Part shown: positions 1 through 9,899 of the stretch, one piece after another
How positions within the stretch are numbered: the stretch's first letter is position 1
Layout of the letters: every line of letters begins with the position of its first letter
DNA from: Solanum dulcamara
Taxonomy: Eukaryota > Streptophyta > Magnoliopsida > Solanales > Solanaceae
Assembly (NCBI RefSeq): GCF_947179165.1
Contig: NC_077240.1
Span: 5,816,001 to 5,880,000, forward strand
Direction of reading: 5' to 3'
DNA length: 64,000 bases
Notes under the pieces: generated by a model
Databases searched by the model: none
Told to the model about the DNA's origin: nothing
Seen by the model: the letters and a program-made list of their open reading frames with translations, nothing else
Made by a program: the position numbers and the translations under genes

Positions 1-1309
1 AGAGCAGTTCGAAGTCAAGTTGCTGAAATCTGCAAACAGGTGCAAAAATATTTAGAAACTCAGTTATGATTGATGTTTATTCCCTGTTGTTAATAGGCGA
101 AGCTACATGTAATGAAGTAACTTGTACATATATATAAATCGTTGAAATAAGAATCCCCTTATTTAAGTTCCTGACTGCTGGATCAACGACTTTCTAAATC
201 ATGTACAGGAAGGTGAAGTATTGGAGAAAAGAAGCCGTGCCAACTTCGCAACTCAAAGCCTTGTATTGACAAGAAGATCATTTGTGAACATGTCCCGTGA
301 TCTTGGATACTACTGGATGCGCTTAGCTGTTTACATTGTAATAGCTGTAGGTCTTGGCACTATCTACTATGATGTTGGCTTTTCTTACTCTTCAATTCAG
401 GTAAATGATACACACACATCGACATGTATTTCCTCTTGAACCTAATGTTTTAAACTGCACGATTATTTACTTCTTAACTACATGATGAAAATATATAGGC
501 AAGAGGTTCCATGCTTATGTTTGTGGCAACGTTCATCACTTTTATGGCCATTGGTGGATTTTCCTCTTTTGTGGAAGAACTCAAGGTAAAATAATACATT
601 TGGTATTTCACTTTTTCTTTCAATTTCTCTGTTGATCTTATGATGTGCTAATGTATGGCAGGTATTTCAACAAGAGAAACTAAACGGCCATTATGGCTCT
701 GGTTCATTTGTCATTGCCAATACACTTTCTGCTTTACCATACTTGGTATTGGTATCTTTTATCCCAGGAGCTATTACGTATTTCCTTACGGGATTACAAG
801 GTGGATTTGAGCATTTCATGTGCTTTGCAGTAGTCCTCTTCACGTGTATGATGTTAGTTGAGAGCCTAATGATGATTGTAGCAAGCATTGTGCCTAATTT
901 CCTCATGGGATTAATAACTGGAGCAGGAATACAAGCACTTATGTGCTTAAGTGGAGGGTTCTTTCGATTAACAAATGATTTGCCTAGGGTATTCTGGAAG
1001 TACCCTTTACACTATGTCGCATTTCATAAGTATGCTTACCAAGGGCTATTCAAGAACGAATTTGAAGGACTAAAAATTAATGAGGAGCACATGAAGGGTT
1101 TGATCAAAGGGGAAGATATTCTGAGGTATAAATGGGAAATGGATCTGGATTACTCAAAGTGGGTGGATCTTGCCATTTTACTGGGGATGGTATTTGTTTA
1201 CAGGCTATTGTTCTTGCTGTTTGTCAAGGCTGGTGAAAAGGTTAAGCCAGCTGTAAGAGCAATCACGTCTACCTCACCTAAGCAAATCAATTCGGCAGAA
1301 ATACCTTAG
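1..1309 (+). CDS. ABCG half-transporter gene A, 3' part (5' end outside window)
   Basis: Carboxy-terminal part of a half-size ABCG (white-brown complex) transporter, a plasma-membrane protein that dimerises to export lipids or small hydrophobic metabolites. Visible exons are 1-39 (partial), 209-400, 499-585 and 662-1309, all with GT-AG introns. They match exons 5-8 of the complete paralogue at 14958-17717 exactly in phase, and exons of 192 and 87 nt are identical in length. The exons encode the linker after the nucleotide-binding domain (ending VAEICKQ) and the transmembrane domain (EKRSRANFATQ, then hydrophobic segments such as SALPYLVLVSFIPGAITYF and CFAVVLFTCMMLVESLMM). Translation ends with SAEIP and a TAG at 1307-1309. 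The ATP-binding exons lie left of the window, so whether the gene is intact is unknown. No lesion is seen in the visible part. Family assignment is sure; the substrate is not readable from sequence. Confidence 0.92.
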
Positions 1310-1715
1310 CATGAATTTGCTACCTAAATTATTTACAATGTTATTATAGTATATTTCCTATAGTTGCTTTCCTTGTATTCAAATAAAAGTTCAGTTCTCC
1401 TTCATTTGTAACCCTAAAGCTAATAGAATTATGCAAGTCACTCTTCTTTAAGAATACCAGTAGTTGATCACACATAAATAGATAGCTCAGTTGATAACAG
1501 GATTTCAGTTATATGTTACGTTTATAATCCAATTTCAGGTTTGCATACTCAAGTTAATTTTTAAAAATAAATGTTGTTTGGAAACTTAATTAGTAACTCA
1601 AACAATATAAATTACTAATCACCGAATATAAGATGCGCATGAAAGTAGCTGGGAGAAGAACAAAGGCATATATAATAAGATCAAAAATGGTTTGTGAAAA
1701 CTAATAACGAAGGTA
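1310..1715 (+). other. 3' flank of ABCG gene A
   Basis: AT-rich DNA between the stop codon and the Copia insertion. AATAAA at 1382-1387, about 75 bases after the stop, is a plausible polyadenylation signal. No other gene-like content is seen. Confidence 0.5.
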
Positions 1716-1720
1716 GATAA

Positions 1721-2223
1721 TGTTTGGGGGAGGAAGCAACACAATTAAAGTTTGATATGATGAAAATAATAAAAATAAATTGGACACGAGAATTTTACGT
1801 GGAAACCCCTCTAAATGATAGAAGGGAAAAACCACGGGGTAGAAAGATCTCACTATTTTAATATGGAGTACACAGCTCTCAAATACAAGGAGAAAACAAC
1901 AATAAACACTTCTCTCTTATAAAAGGAACAACTACTAAAGAGGACAGTCAAGACTAAAATATTTATCTTGGTGTATAACTCTCTTTGTATTCTTACTCTC
2001 TCTTTCTGGGATAGGATAAATGAGGGCAAGAAGTCTTCTATTTATAGGAAACTAGAAACGCGTAAAATCCGCGTATTGAACCTCCCTTTTTGACTACGCG
2101 TTCAAAACGCGTTTTGTTCTTTTTTTGACTACGCGTTCAAAACGCGTTTTGTTCCTTTTTGACTATGCGTTCAAAACGCGTTTTGTTGACTATGCGTTCA
2201 AAACGCGTTTTGACTATCTTGCA
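1721..2223 (-). repeat. 3' LTR of Copia-1
   Basis: Partner of the LTR at 6397-6899, same length. Differences cluster in the first 30 bases (4 sites), near 1918 (2 sites) and in the repeat array (2 sites). Its TATA-like box lies at 2039-2046 on the minus strand and faces the 3' end of ABCG gene A, so transcription starting here would run antisense into that gene. Confidence 0.95.
2092..2215 (-). promoter_or_regulatory. CGCG-palindrome array in the 3' LTR
   Basis: Same four-unit array as in the 5' LTR. Two of the four ACGCGT halves have become ATGCGT, which fits deamination of a methylated CpG. Located upstream (in element sense) of the TATA-like box at 2039-2046. Confidence 0.55.
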
Positions 2224-2236
2224 TTCTCCCACTTGA
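2224..2236 (-). other. Polypurine tract of Copia-1
   Basis: On the minus strand AAGTGGGAGAA ends directly at the 3' LTR start, the expected position for the plus-strand DNA primer. Confidence 0.85.
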
Positions 2237-2296
2237 AGATTTAATTGAGAATCAATTAAGTCTTCACACCATCCTTTCTACCCAATTACTGCAATG

Positions 2297-5245
2297 TTAC
2301 GTTTCTGCTAGGCCAATAGAAGATCGACACCATATAAACTTATTACTGTTGATCGGCTTCGTAAACATATATGCCAGGTTGTCATTAGTGTGAATTTTTT
2401 GAATATCCACACTGCCTTCTTCCACCTTCTCACGAACAAAGTGATACTGAACTCGTATGTGCTTTGTCCTTGAATGAAATGCCGGATTCTTTGCAAGGTG
2501 CAAAGCGCTCTGACTGTCACAAAACAGAGCAATCTTTTCTTGTTTGTGCCCGAGCTCCTCCAGTAACATCTGCATCCATATTGCTTCTTTGCTAGCTTGT
2601 GTAGCTGCTACATATTCTGCTTCCGTCGTAGATGTAGCCACGATAGATTTCAGTTTTGAAACCCAGCTTACAGCTCCTCCAGCAAGAGTAAACACATAAC
2701 CTGTGGTGGACTTGCTTTTATCAAGATCACATGCATAATCTGAATCAACATAACCTTTAACAGTAAAGTCTGATCCTCCATAACACATTGTAACATTTGA
2801 GGTACCCTTGATGTATCTCAGGATCCTCTTAACAGTATTCCAATGCTCTCTACCAGGATTAGCCATGTATCGACTAACCACTCCCACTACTTGTGCAATG
2901 TCAGGTCTTGTACATACCATAGCAAACATTAAACTTCCCACTGCTGATGCATACGGTACTCGAGACATCTCCATCCTCTCTGCTTCATTGTTAGGACACA
3001 TACTTGAGGATAACTTGAAATTAATAGGAAGTGGGGTAGAAATTGACTTACAGTCTTGCATCTTGAAGCGTCTCAAGATTTTCTTCAAGTAGTTCTTTTG
3101 AGAAAGCCAAATCTTCCTATTATTTCTGTCTCGGTGAATTTGCATCCCTAGAATCTTGTTTGCTGGTCCCAAGTCCTTCATTTCAAACTCCCTAGCCAAC
3201 TGTGCCTTTAAATTTGTGAGACGATCTTTGTTGGGGCCTGCTACCAACATGTCGTCAACATACAACAGCAAAATAACAAAATCTTTATCACCAAATCTCT
3301 TGTAATAAACACAAGGATCTGAACTATGTCTGTTGTATCCAAGGCTTATAATGAAGAAATCAAATCTCTTATACCAACATCTCGGCGCCTGTTTGAGACC
3401 GTATAGAGATTTGTTCAACCTGCAAACCAAGTTCTCTTTTCCCTGTTCTTCAAAACCTTCTGGTTGGAGCATATAAATTTCTTCTTCAAGCTCTCCATGA
3501 AGAAATGCAGTTTTGACATCTAACTGCTCCAAGTACAAGTCAAATGTAGCACACATCGTCAGGACCACTCGAATTGTTGTGAGTCGAACCACCGGAGAAA
3601 ATATCTCATTGAAGTCTATACCTTCTTTCTGAGCGAATCCTTTTACCACCAATCTTGCACGATACTTCTCCACTTGATCATTACCATTGCATTTGATCTT
3701 GTAGACCCATTTGTTTCTAATGGCCTTCCTTCCTTGTGGTAATTGAACAAGATCCCATGTTTTATTTTTATGAAGAGCTTCAATTTCTTCTTGCATTGCT
3801 GCCACCCACAGAGATGATTCTTGGCCTTTCATAGCCTCGTGAAAATTTGAAGGCTCTCCATCTTCTGTTAGTAGACAGTATGCAATATTACTCTCCATAG
3901 AATAATCTGAGTGCCAAGCTGGTTCTCTTCTCTCCCTAATTGACCGTCGAACTTGTGGAGTTTCGATCTCAGCTTGCTCTTGTTCTTCGTGCTCTGGTGC
4001 TGCTTCAGAAGAAACTGGAACTTCTTCTATTTCTTCAACTTCAACTGTAGTAGTCTCTGATTTTTCTTTTAAAGTGCTATTTTCTTTTGCTTGTATCTTG
4101 TTTTCAACAAATACAACATCCCTGCTGATTACCACCTTGCGGGCTGTGGGATCCCACAAGCGGTACCCCTTGACTCCATCAGCATACCCTAAGAAAATGC
4201 ATTCCCTAGATTTTGGATCCAACTTTGATTTTTCTTGGGTGTTGTACATAACATAAACAGGACTTTCGAATATATGTAAATGAGAATAATCAGCTGGTTT
4301 TCCTGTCCACATCTCCATTGGCGTTTTCAGATCAATTGCGGTTGATGGTGACCGATTGATCACATAACAGGCGGTTTTGACTGCTTCTGCCCAGAATGGT
4401 TTTCCCAACCCTGCAGTTGCCAACATAGCTCTTGTCCGTTCCAACAAGGTTCTGTTCATCCGCTCTGCTACTCCATTTTGTTGTGGAGTATATGCCACCA
4501 TGAACTGCCGTTTAATACCTTCTTGTTTACAGAAGTTATTAAATTCATCACCAGTGTATTCTCCTCCATTATCTGTCCTCAAACACTTGATCTTTTTCTC
4601 AGATTCAAGTTCCACCCGCGCTTTGAATTCTTTGAAAACTGGAAAAACATCTGCCTTCCTCTTGATTGGATACACCCAACTTCTCCTGGAGTAATTGTCG
4701 ATAAATGACACGAAATATTTCGCTCCTCCTAGAGACTCCACCGGTGCTTGCCAGACATCAGAGTGAACCAGTTCTAGTATTTCCTTGCTTTTAGTAGAGG
4801 AACTGCTAAACTTCAATCTATTTTGCTTACTGGTAACACAATACTCACAAAAGGATAGTGAAACCTTTTTGAGCCCTGGAAGAAGTTTTTGCTCCGCAAG
4901 AATCTTCAAACCTCGTTCCGATATATGGCCAAGTTTACGATGCCACATCATCGTTGATTCTTCAAATGAACTTGCTGACGCGGTTGATGCTTCTCCTTCT
5001 TGGTGTGTTTCACCTTTAAGCACATATAGATTTGCAGCAAGTTTTTCTGCTTTCATCACTACAAGCGCTCCTTTGGATATTCTCATGACTCCACCATGAG
5101 TCTTATATGAACATCCATTATCATCTAGTTGTCCTAAAGACAATAGATTCTTCTTCAAGTCTTTTACATGTCGTACCTCCTGGATGGTGCGTACCGTGCC
5201 ATCATACATCTTTATTTCGATGGACTCAATACCAATAACATCCAA
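2297..5245 (-). CDS. Copia-1 pol: protease end, integrase, reverse transcriptase, RNase H
   Basis: A 982-residue open frame overlapping the gag frame by 34 nt in the -1 register. The listed start is only the first methionine after the frame break; the natural product would be a fusion with gag. The integrase zinc domain (MWHRKLGHIS and CEYCVTSK, HHCC type) lies near residues 100-140. The integrase core shows HSDVW, RTDNGGEY and the QQNGVAERMNRT catalytic region (DDE). The reverse transcriptase has KTAFLHGELEEEIYM, NKSLYGLKQAPR and the catalytic LLYVDDMLVAG. RNase H shows VDSDYACD, EAEYVAA and LFCDSQSAL, and ends near TKHIRVQYHFV. No internal stop is seen, so catalytic domains look intact; the frame break is the only lesion noticed. 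Confidence 0.93.
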   Translation of the reverse strand: MDVIGIESIEIKMYDGTVRTIQEVRHVKDLKKNLLSLGQLDDNGCSYKTHGGVMRISKGALVVMKAEKLAANLYVLKGETHQEGEASTASASSFEESTMMWHRKLGHISERGLKILAEQKLLPGLKKVSLSFCEYCVTSKQNRLKFSSSSTKSKEILELVHSDVWQAPVESLGGAKYFVSFIDNYSRRSWVYPIKRKADVFPVFKEFKARVELESEKKIKCLRTDNGGEYTGDEFNNFCKQEGIKRQFMVAYTPQQNGVAERMNRTLLERTRAMLATAGLGKPFWAEAVKTACYVINRSPSTAIDLKTPMEMWTGKPADYSHLHIFESPVYVMYNTQEKSKLDPKSRECIFLGYADGVKGYRLWDPTARKVVISRDVVFVENKIQAKENSTLKEKSETTTVEVEEIEEVPVSSEAAPEHEEQEQAEIETPQVRRSIRERREPAWHSDYSMESNIAYCLLTEDGEPSNFHEAMKGQESSLWVAAMQEEIEALHKNKTWDLVQLPQGRKAIRNKWVYKIKCNGNDQVEKYRARLVVKGFAQKEGIDFNEIFSPVVRLTTIRVVLTMCATFDLYLEQLDVKTAFLHGELEEEIYMLQPEGFEEQGKENLVCRLNKSLYGLKQAPRCWYKRFDFFIISLGYNRHSSDPCVYYKRFGDKDFVILLLYVDDMLVAGPNKDRLTNLKAQLAREFEMKDLGPANKILGMQIHRDRNNRKIWLSQKNYLKKILRRFKMQDCKSISTPLPINFKLSSSMCPNNEAERMEMSRVPYASAVGSLMFAMVCTRPDIAQVVGVVSRYMANPGREHWNTVKRILRYIKGTSNVTMCYGGSDFTVKGYVDSDYACDLDKSKSTTGYVFTLAGGAVSWVSKLKSIVATSTTEAEYVAATQASKEAIWMQMLLEELGHKQEKIALFCDSQSALHLAKNPAFHSRTKHIRVQYHFVREKVEEGSVDIQKIHTNDNLAYMFTKPINSNKFIWCRSSIGLAET

Positions 5246-6234
5246 AGCATGATCTTTTCCATGAACACAGACCCTCCTGAGATAGGATTATATTGATGGA
5301 ACCATTTTCTCCTGGAAGTCATGTGCCATGTTGCTCCTGTGTCCATGATCCAGACATCAGCGAAACGTTTTCTGCCTTCATTATTTGATATTGCCTCACT
5401 ACATAAAATATCGCCATCATCCGAGGTACATGCAACATTCCCTTGAGCATTTGATGGCTCAGGGTGTTCACTCTTCTTCTTGAACCGACAATCTTTCTTG
5501 AAGTGCCCTTTCTTGCCACAGTTGTAGCACTTGATATTCTTCTTACTTCTTGATTGAAATCTGTCATGATTGTGACTCCCACTGGGGCCACATTCCGTTG
5601 GTCTTCCTCTCACCATCATCAAAGCTTCAGTTTGCTGCGAACTTGCTTGTCTGTCTTCCATATTTTTGCGTCTATTTTCTTCTTCCAAGACAGCGGCTGC
5701 AATTTCATCGAAAACTAGACTGTCTGTATTGTTCGTCAGGTTGATGATGAGTTGATCATACGAGTCAGGCAGACTTTGAAGTAGAAGCTCCGCACGTTCA
5801 GTCCCCTCTATTTTACAACCCATTGTTGTAAGTTGCGAAAACAGAATATTCAAAGTATTGATGTGTTCAGTAACTGACATGGATTCTGCCATTCGAAGAG
5901 TATACAATCTTCTTTTTAAGAAGATTTTATTATGCAAAGACTTGGCCTCATACAACCCCGTAAGAGTATCCCATATTTCCTTCACCGTCCGCTTTTCTGC
6001 CACACTAGACAATACTTGATCAGCTAGTGCCAAGTGTAGATCAGCAACTGCGTTGCTGTCTATGTCATTCCACTTGTTGTCATCAACAAAGTCTGTGGGC
6101 CTGCCTTCAATTGCAGCTAAGCAATTGTCTTTTCTCAGTATTGCTTTTATTTTCATTTTCCACAATGAGAAATTAGCCCCATTGAATTTCTCAACGTCAA
6201 ACTTTGTTGTACTTGACATTGTTATTTGCTTCAC
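5212..6234 (-). CDS. Copia-1 gag with start of protease
   Basis: A 340-residue frame. The first 200 residues look like the plant Copia Gag (UBN2-type) domain, with FNGANFSLWKMKI near the start and LPDSYDQLI in the middle. A CCHC zinc knuckle CYNCGKKGHFKKDC lies near residue 235 and binds RNA in the family. The aspartic-protease motif DTGATWHMT is near residue 295. The methionine near 6234 (or MSS a few codons later) follows the primer site by about 150 bases. After GGSVFM the frame runs into unrelated residues: relative to Tnt1-type elements one G is missing at about 5259-5260, so gag and pol are out of frame. The family normally has one continuous polyprotein. Confidence 0.9.
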   Translation of the reverse strand: MKQITMSSTTKFDVEKFNGANFSLWKMKIKAILRKDNCLAAIEGRPTDFVDDNKWNDIDSNAVADLHLALADQVLSSVAEKRTVKEIWDTLTGLYEAKSLHNKIFLKRRLYTLRMAESMSVTEHINTLNILFSQLTTMGCKIEGTERAELLLQSLPDSYDQLIINLTNNTDSLVFDEIAAAVLEEENRRKNMEDRQASSQQTEALMMVRGRPTECGPSGSHNHDRFQSRSKKNIKCYNCGKKGHFKKDCRFKKKSEHPEPSNAQGNVACTSDDGDILCSEAISNNEGRKRFADVWIMDTGATWHMTSRRKWFHQYNPISGGSVFMEKIMLWMLLVLSPSK

Positions 6235-6383
6235 ACCCTTCTAGATCGTTTCTGAATATTTTTTCGAACAATCGTGACAAACTGTACCGTCATCGAAATT
6301 TACTATTCACGTGAATAGTACTGTTCACCAAATTTACTATTCACAAATAGTACTTTCGCATAAAACAGACAGAATAACCGAGG

Positions 6384-6395
6384 GCTCTGATACCA
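6384..6395 (-). other. Primer-binding site of Copia-1 (initiator tRNA-Met)
   Basis: On the minus strand the 12 bases TGGTATCAGAGC begin one base after the 5' LTR. They are complementary to the 3' end of plant initiator tRNA-Met, the usual primer for Tork/Tnt1-type Copia elements. Confidence 0.93.
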
Positions 6396-6396
6396 C

Positions 6397-6899
6397 TGTT
6401 AGGGGGAGAAAGCACCACAACTAAAGTTTGATATGATGAAAATAATAAAAATAAATTGGACACGAGAATTTTACGTGGAAACCCCTCTAAATGATAGAAG
6501 GGAAAAACCACGGGGTAGAAAGATCTCACTATTTTAATATGGAGTACACAGCTCTCAAATACAAGGAGAAAACAACAATAAACACTTCTCTTTTGTAAAA
6601 GGAACAACTACTAAAGAGGACAGTCAAGACTAAAATATTTATCTTGGTGTATAACTCTCTTTGTATTCTTACTCTCTCTTTCTGGGATAGGATAAATGAG
6701 GGCAAGAAGTCTTCTATTTATAGGAAACTAGAAACGCGTAAAATCCGCGTATTGAACCTCCCTTTTTGACTACGCGTTCAAAACGCGTTTTGTTCTTTTT
6801 TTGACTACGCGTTCAAAACGCGTTTTGTTCCTTTTTGACTATGCGTTCAAAACGCGTTTGGTTGACTACGCGTTCAAAACGCGTTTTGACTATCTTGCA
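6397..6899 (-). repeat. 5' LTR of Copia-1
   Basis: Direct repeat of 1721-2223. In element orientation it begins TGCAAGATAGTC and ends in CA next to the primer-binding site. It contains the CGCG repeat array (6768-6891) and a TATA-like box TATAAATA (6715-6722), in the expected U3 order of enhancer then TATA. Confidence 0.96.
6768..6891 (-). promoter_or_regulatory. CGCG-palindrome enhancer-like array in the 5' LTR
   Basis: Four tandem units, each with the core ACGCGTTCAAAACGCGTTTT and separated by short T-rich spacers (units about 24 to 34 bases apart). The cores contain ACGCGT and AAACGCGTTT palindromes, which fit the VCGCGB site of CAMTA calmodulin-binding factors and also the MluI cell-cycle box. 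Seven CGCG cores are seen here, with two more just outside (6733-6750). The array lies upstream of the TATA-like box in element orientation, where Tnt1 carries its BII activator repeats. Function is inferred from position and motif. Confidence 0.6.
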
Positions 6900-6904
6900 G
6901 ATAA

Positions 6905-7970
6905 AGAAAATAATGGATTGCCTATGTGACTGTGCTTTATAAATAGAATCATATGATAGAATGAAAAATTGCAAAATAACTCACTATAAAATAAGAGAAA
7001 GAGAGAACATTAATTGTTCAATGCTTTCAAATAAGTCTTGCTTTTGTTTATCTTTTATGTCAAAACCTTTTTTTTTTATAGAGTTTAAATTTTGTGCACT
7101 GTCAATGTATATTTGTTTTTCACTATTAGGTAACAGTAACTAGCTATAATAGGTAACCAACTTTTTTTTAATTATTTTCTTTTTCCAAAATTGTAACACT
7201 CAATTTTTTTTATTCTCTTCTATAGTTTCTCTCACTTGAAACCCTCTGTATTCATAACTCTTCAAATATGATAATTCATTTTCTCTCCATGACTTTTCAA
7301 AACTCATGTGTCCACAGTCCCTATCAGAAGCTTCTTTTAAAATAATGATTTATATTTTAAAAAAATTGATTATTGAAAGTAATGTTTATCGATACAAGAA
7401 TTTCCTCATAAAAATTTCCAAATGAGAGTTTTGATTGGTAATAGTATTACCGTAAACAGCTCAATTCATATGAAATTATAGCAATTCATAATGAACATCA
7501 ATATTTTTTTCCAAAAATTAAATATTTGAGATAATAAAAAATTATTGCTTTTAAAATTATAATGTTTGAGGTTGAAGAATTATTCGGTAGTCAATTTACC
7601 ATGACGTTGGAAGAAAATAATAATAATACTTTAGAATTCAATTGTGAAAAAATAGATATTGAAAAATTATTTTACTAAGATGAAAAATATGAAAAACCGT
7701 AAAAAAAGTCAAATTAAAACTATGAAAAACGTAAACAACATCGGAAAAGGAAAGAATTTTGGTACTTAAAATTAGGATTAAATTTTCCTTTAATAGGTTT
7801 TGGTCATAATTTATAATTACATGAAAAATCAAATTAACCTTTAAAATTACCTGATGATGTAAGAAGTTTAGTACACTGACAGTCCACAAAATTTAAATTA
7901 TATATATATATATATATTAGACCAACCAAAGGTTAATATAGAAAATGTATATAGAGAGAAGGAAAAAAAG
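6905..7970. other. AT-rich intergenic DNA, no gene seen
   Basis: Flank of Copia-1 with long A and T runs and a short (TA)n tract near 7901-7917. Short frames here have no recognisable composition or motif. Confidence 0.6.
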
Positions 7971-7971
7971 G

Positions 7972-8235
7972 AATTATTGTCCCATATTAATTGTCATGTA
8001 TACTAAAACTAGTTGTCCCAAAATAGTTGTCAATTTAAACAATCAAGAGAAAATTAATTATATTTTTCCAATTTTACCATTAGCATTAATTATTCTAGAA
8101 TTAAGAGACACATAACTGGATAAAGATTAAAGAATTGATAAGAAATATATTAATCAAATAATACTTATAATTAATATTTTTTTAAGGATTGTGAAAGACC
8201 TTATCATCACAACTAAAATAGGACAGGAAGTATAA
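7972..8235. mobile_element. Degenerate Stowaway-like MITE
   Basis: Left end ATTGTCCCATATTAATTGTC and right end AATAGGACAGGAAGTATA are imperfect inverted copies of the Stowaway terminal type (CTCCCTCCGTCCC-like). The left end is worn, so the limit is approximate. Confidence 0.45.
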
Positions 8236-9260
8236 TTTTTACTTGAGGACATCACCTAGTTGTGCAACCATTTGGATTCTCATAGCCATGTTGGTAGCCA
8301 TAATCAATTCATTTAAGGGAGAATACATAATTACCCCTTTAACTATGACTTATTTTTGAAAAGACACTCTAATTTTGTGGGATCCTAAATCTATTTCTTG
8401 TTTAGTCTATTTCAAAAAGATTGATCCATATATTAGCATGTTTCACAAATATCAAAAGTCTTCATTTTTCCAAAAAAAATATATTCTGTGTCAATTAAAT
8501 TAGTTCATATAGATTGAAATAGAGCTAATTAATACTACAAAAATAATAGATAGTGTTTGCTAAAAGAAAATCTAACTTGCTGACAGTATCAAGAAGTGAA
8601 AAAACTAGATTTTTCATATCTTTAGAATGAAGGAGATCATCTCCTTATAAAGTTACAAGGAAAAGTATACATAGTAAATGTTATATATGGTACATATTAT
8701 ACATGAGTAATATAATTAAAGAAGATTCTAGACTAGTAGTATATAATCTACCTTCTAATCAATCAATTATAATTAAAGTTATATATGATAAATATAGATT
8801 GTAATGGATGGTGATTACTGATTAACAAAGACAGGAGAGGGAAAGTATTTCACATATAAGTAGAGGCAGATATTTAATATTTGTCTGGATTGGGAAACTA
8901 ACGAATGGTGAAATATAAATGAAAACAATATATGATTCAACAAATATCAAAAGATGTGCTAATTGACACTTCACCAGAATAGTTTGTCTTCAAGTCTGAG
9001 GTTGAGCTATCTAGTAAGAGTGTGAGTTGATAATCAACATATGTAAGACAAACTCACAACAAACTTTATCAAGAAAATCAAACTCTATATGAAACAAGAC
9101 TAGCTAGATAAAATGATTAAGATGGGTAGCTTTTTATTTCTCAAAATTTTTTGTTTAAAGTAAAATAATTAGATTTCTTATCTTAAAGAGACACTTATAT
9201 TTTGAAAGGGTCCTATAATTATTGTCCTAATTTCAGATGATGTCTGTTGGAGATATTTTA
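8236..9260. other. Intergenic DNA, nothing recognised
   Basis: AT-rich and without coding signal on either strand. It precedes the ABCG pseudogene and may hold its lost first exons, but I could not align any. Confidence 0.5.
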
Positions 9261-9899
9261 TTATACTATTCTGCTGCAGTGCTCCAACTCCTAAATTCCA
9301 TGCCAAAATCAGAGGAAAAAAAATTTAGCAGACATGAGTATGAAGGAAATGGGACTATTGAAGGAAGCAATGGAAACAAATTGGAGGATGGAGTGGGAAA
9401 GGAATAAGCGGAGGACAAAAAAGGAGAGTCAGCATATGCGTGGAGATCTTAATGCACCCAAAACTCCTCTTTCTTAATGAGCCAAGTTGTGCAGCTTCTT
9501 ATTATGTCATGAAAACAATTCTAAGCCCATGCCATGGCAAGAACCATTCTTTTTATCTTTTGTACTGTGTATTTTGACCCTGCTAGCAGTGGCGGACTCA
9601 GAAATTTTATGAAGGGGGTTCAAAAAAAATTAAATACGCTAATTAGAAAAAAATATGCTTATTCGAATTCGAACCCGCGAGCTGACAAGCTAAGACAAAA
9701 TATTGAACCCCATTTGCCACTGAGCTAGTCCTTTGGCTTATGCTCAGAGGGTTCAATGTTAAATATATACACATAAATTAAAAAATTTATATTATATATA
9801 CAGTATAATTTTTTTAACGAAGGGGGTTCGGATGAACCCCCTGAACTTGCCTTGGGTCCGCCCCTGCCTGCTAGTGCAGCAATTGAGGCCGTGATCATA
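9261..9899 (+). pseudogene. ABCG pseudogene, remnant of exon 3 (ATPase exon), split by a MITE
   Basis: Aligns by eye with exon 3 of gene B (15541-15999). The remnants of YYSAQLQLP, the signature region (GGAATAAGCGGAGGACAAAAAAG for ISGGEKRR), LLFLNEPS and AASYYVM are readable. Most of the D-loop (TSGLDS) is deleted, the H-loop region is scrambled, and the segment TVYFxPAS is interrupted by a 280-bp hAT MITE (9587-9866). After the MITE, TGCAGCAATTGAG matches the exon end (SAAIE), but the donor is now GC instead of GT. Frame changes throughout show it is not coding. Confidence 0.88.
9587..9866. mobile_element. hAT-type MITE inserted in the ABCG pseudogene
   Basis: Non-autonomous element of 280 bp. 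Terminal inverted repeats are CAGTGGCGGACTCAG at the left and, inverted, CAGGGGCGGACCCAA at the right. It is flanked by a perfect 8-bp target duplication CCTGCTAG (9579-9586 and 9867-9874), diagnostic of hAT transposition. A GGGGGTTC stretch near each end forms a second inverted pair. Confidence 0.93.

Larger units (their letters stand above)
1721..6899 (-). mobile_element. Copia-1: young Tork/Tnt1-like LTR retrotransposon
   Basis: A complete Ty1/Copia element read on the minus strand. LTRs lie at 6397-6899 (5') and 1721-2223 (3'), both 503 bp, starting TG and ending CA in element orientation. A 5-bp target duplication GATAA occurs at 1716-1720 and 6900-6904. The tRNA-Met primer site follows the 5' LTR and a purine tract precedes the 3' LTR. 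Domain order is gag, protease, integrase, reverse transcriptase, RNase H, as in Pseudoviridae-type Copia elements. I count 8 substitutions between the LTRs (about 1.6%), which with the commonly used grass LTR rate (1.3e-8 per site per year) suggests an age of about 0.6 million years. It sits about 400 bases downstream of ABCG gene A, in opposite orientation. The only coding lesion I see is a 1-nt loss near 5259-5260. Confidence 0.96.

Noticed and set aside
2808..4708. Several plus-strand frames inside Copia-1
   Set aside because: They are antisense shadows of the pol frame.
6341..6607. An 88-codon minus-strand frame in the 5' LTR
   Set aside because: It lies wholly in the LTR and primer region, is not kept as a protein, and has no family motif.
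9534..9728. A 64-codon frame
   Set aside because: It runs from the ABCG exon remnant into the hAT MITE and is a chance fusion.
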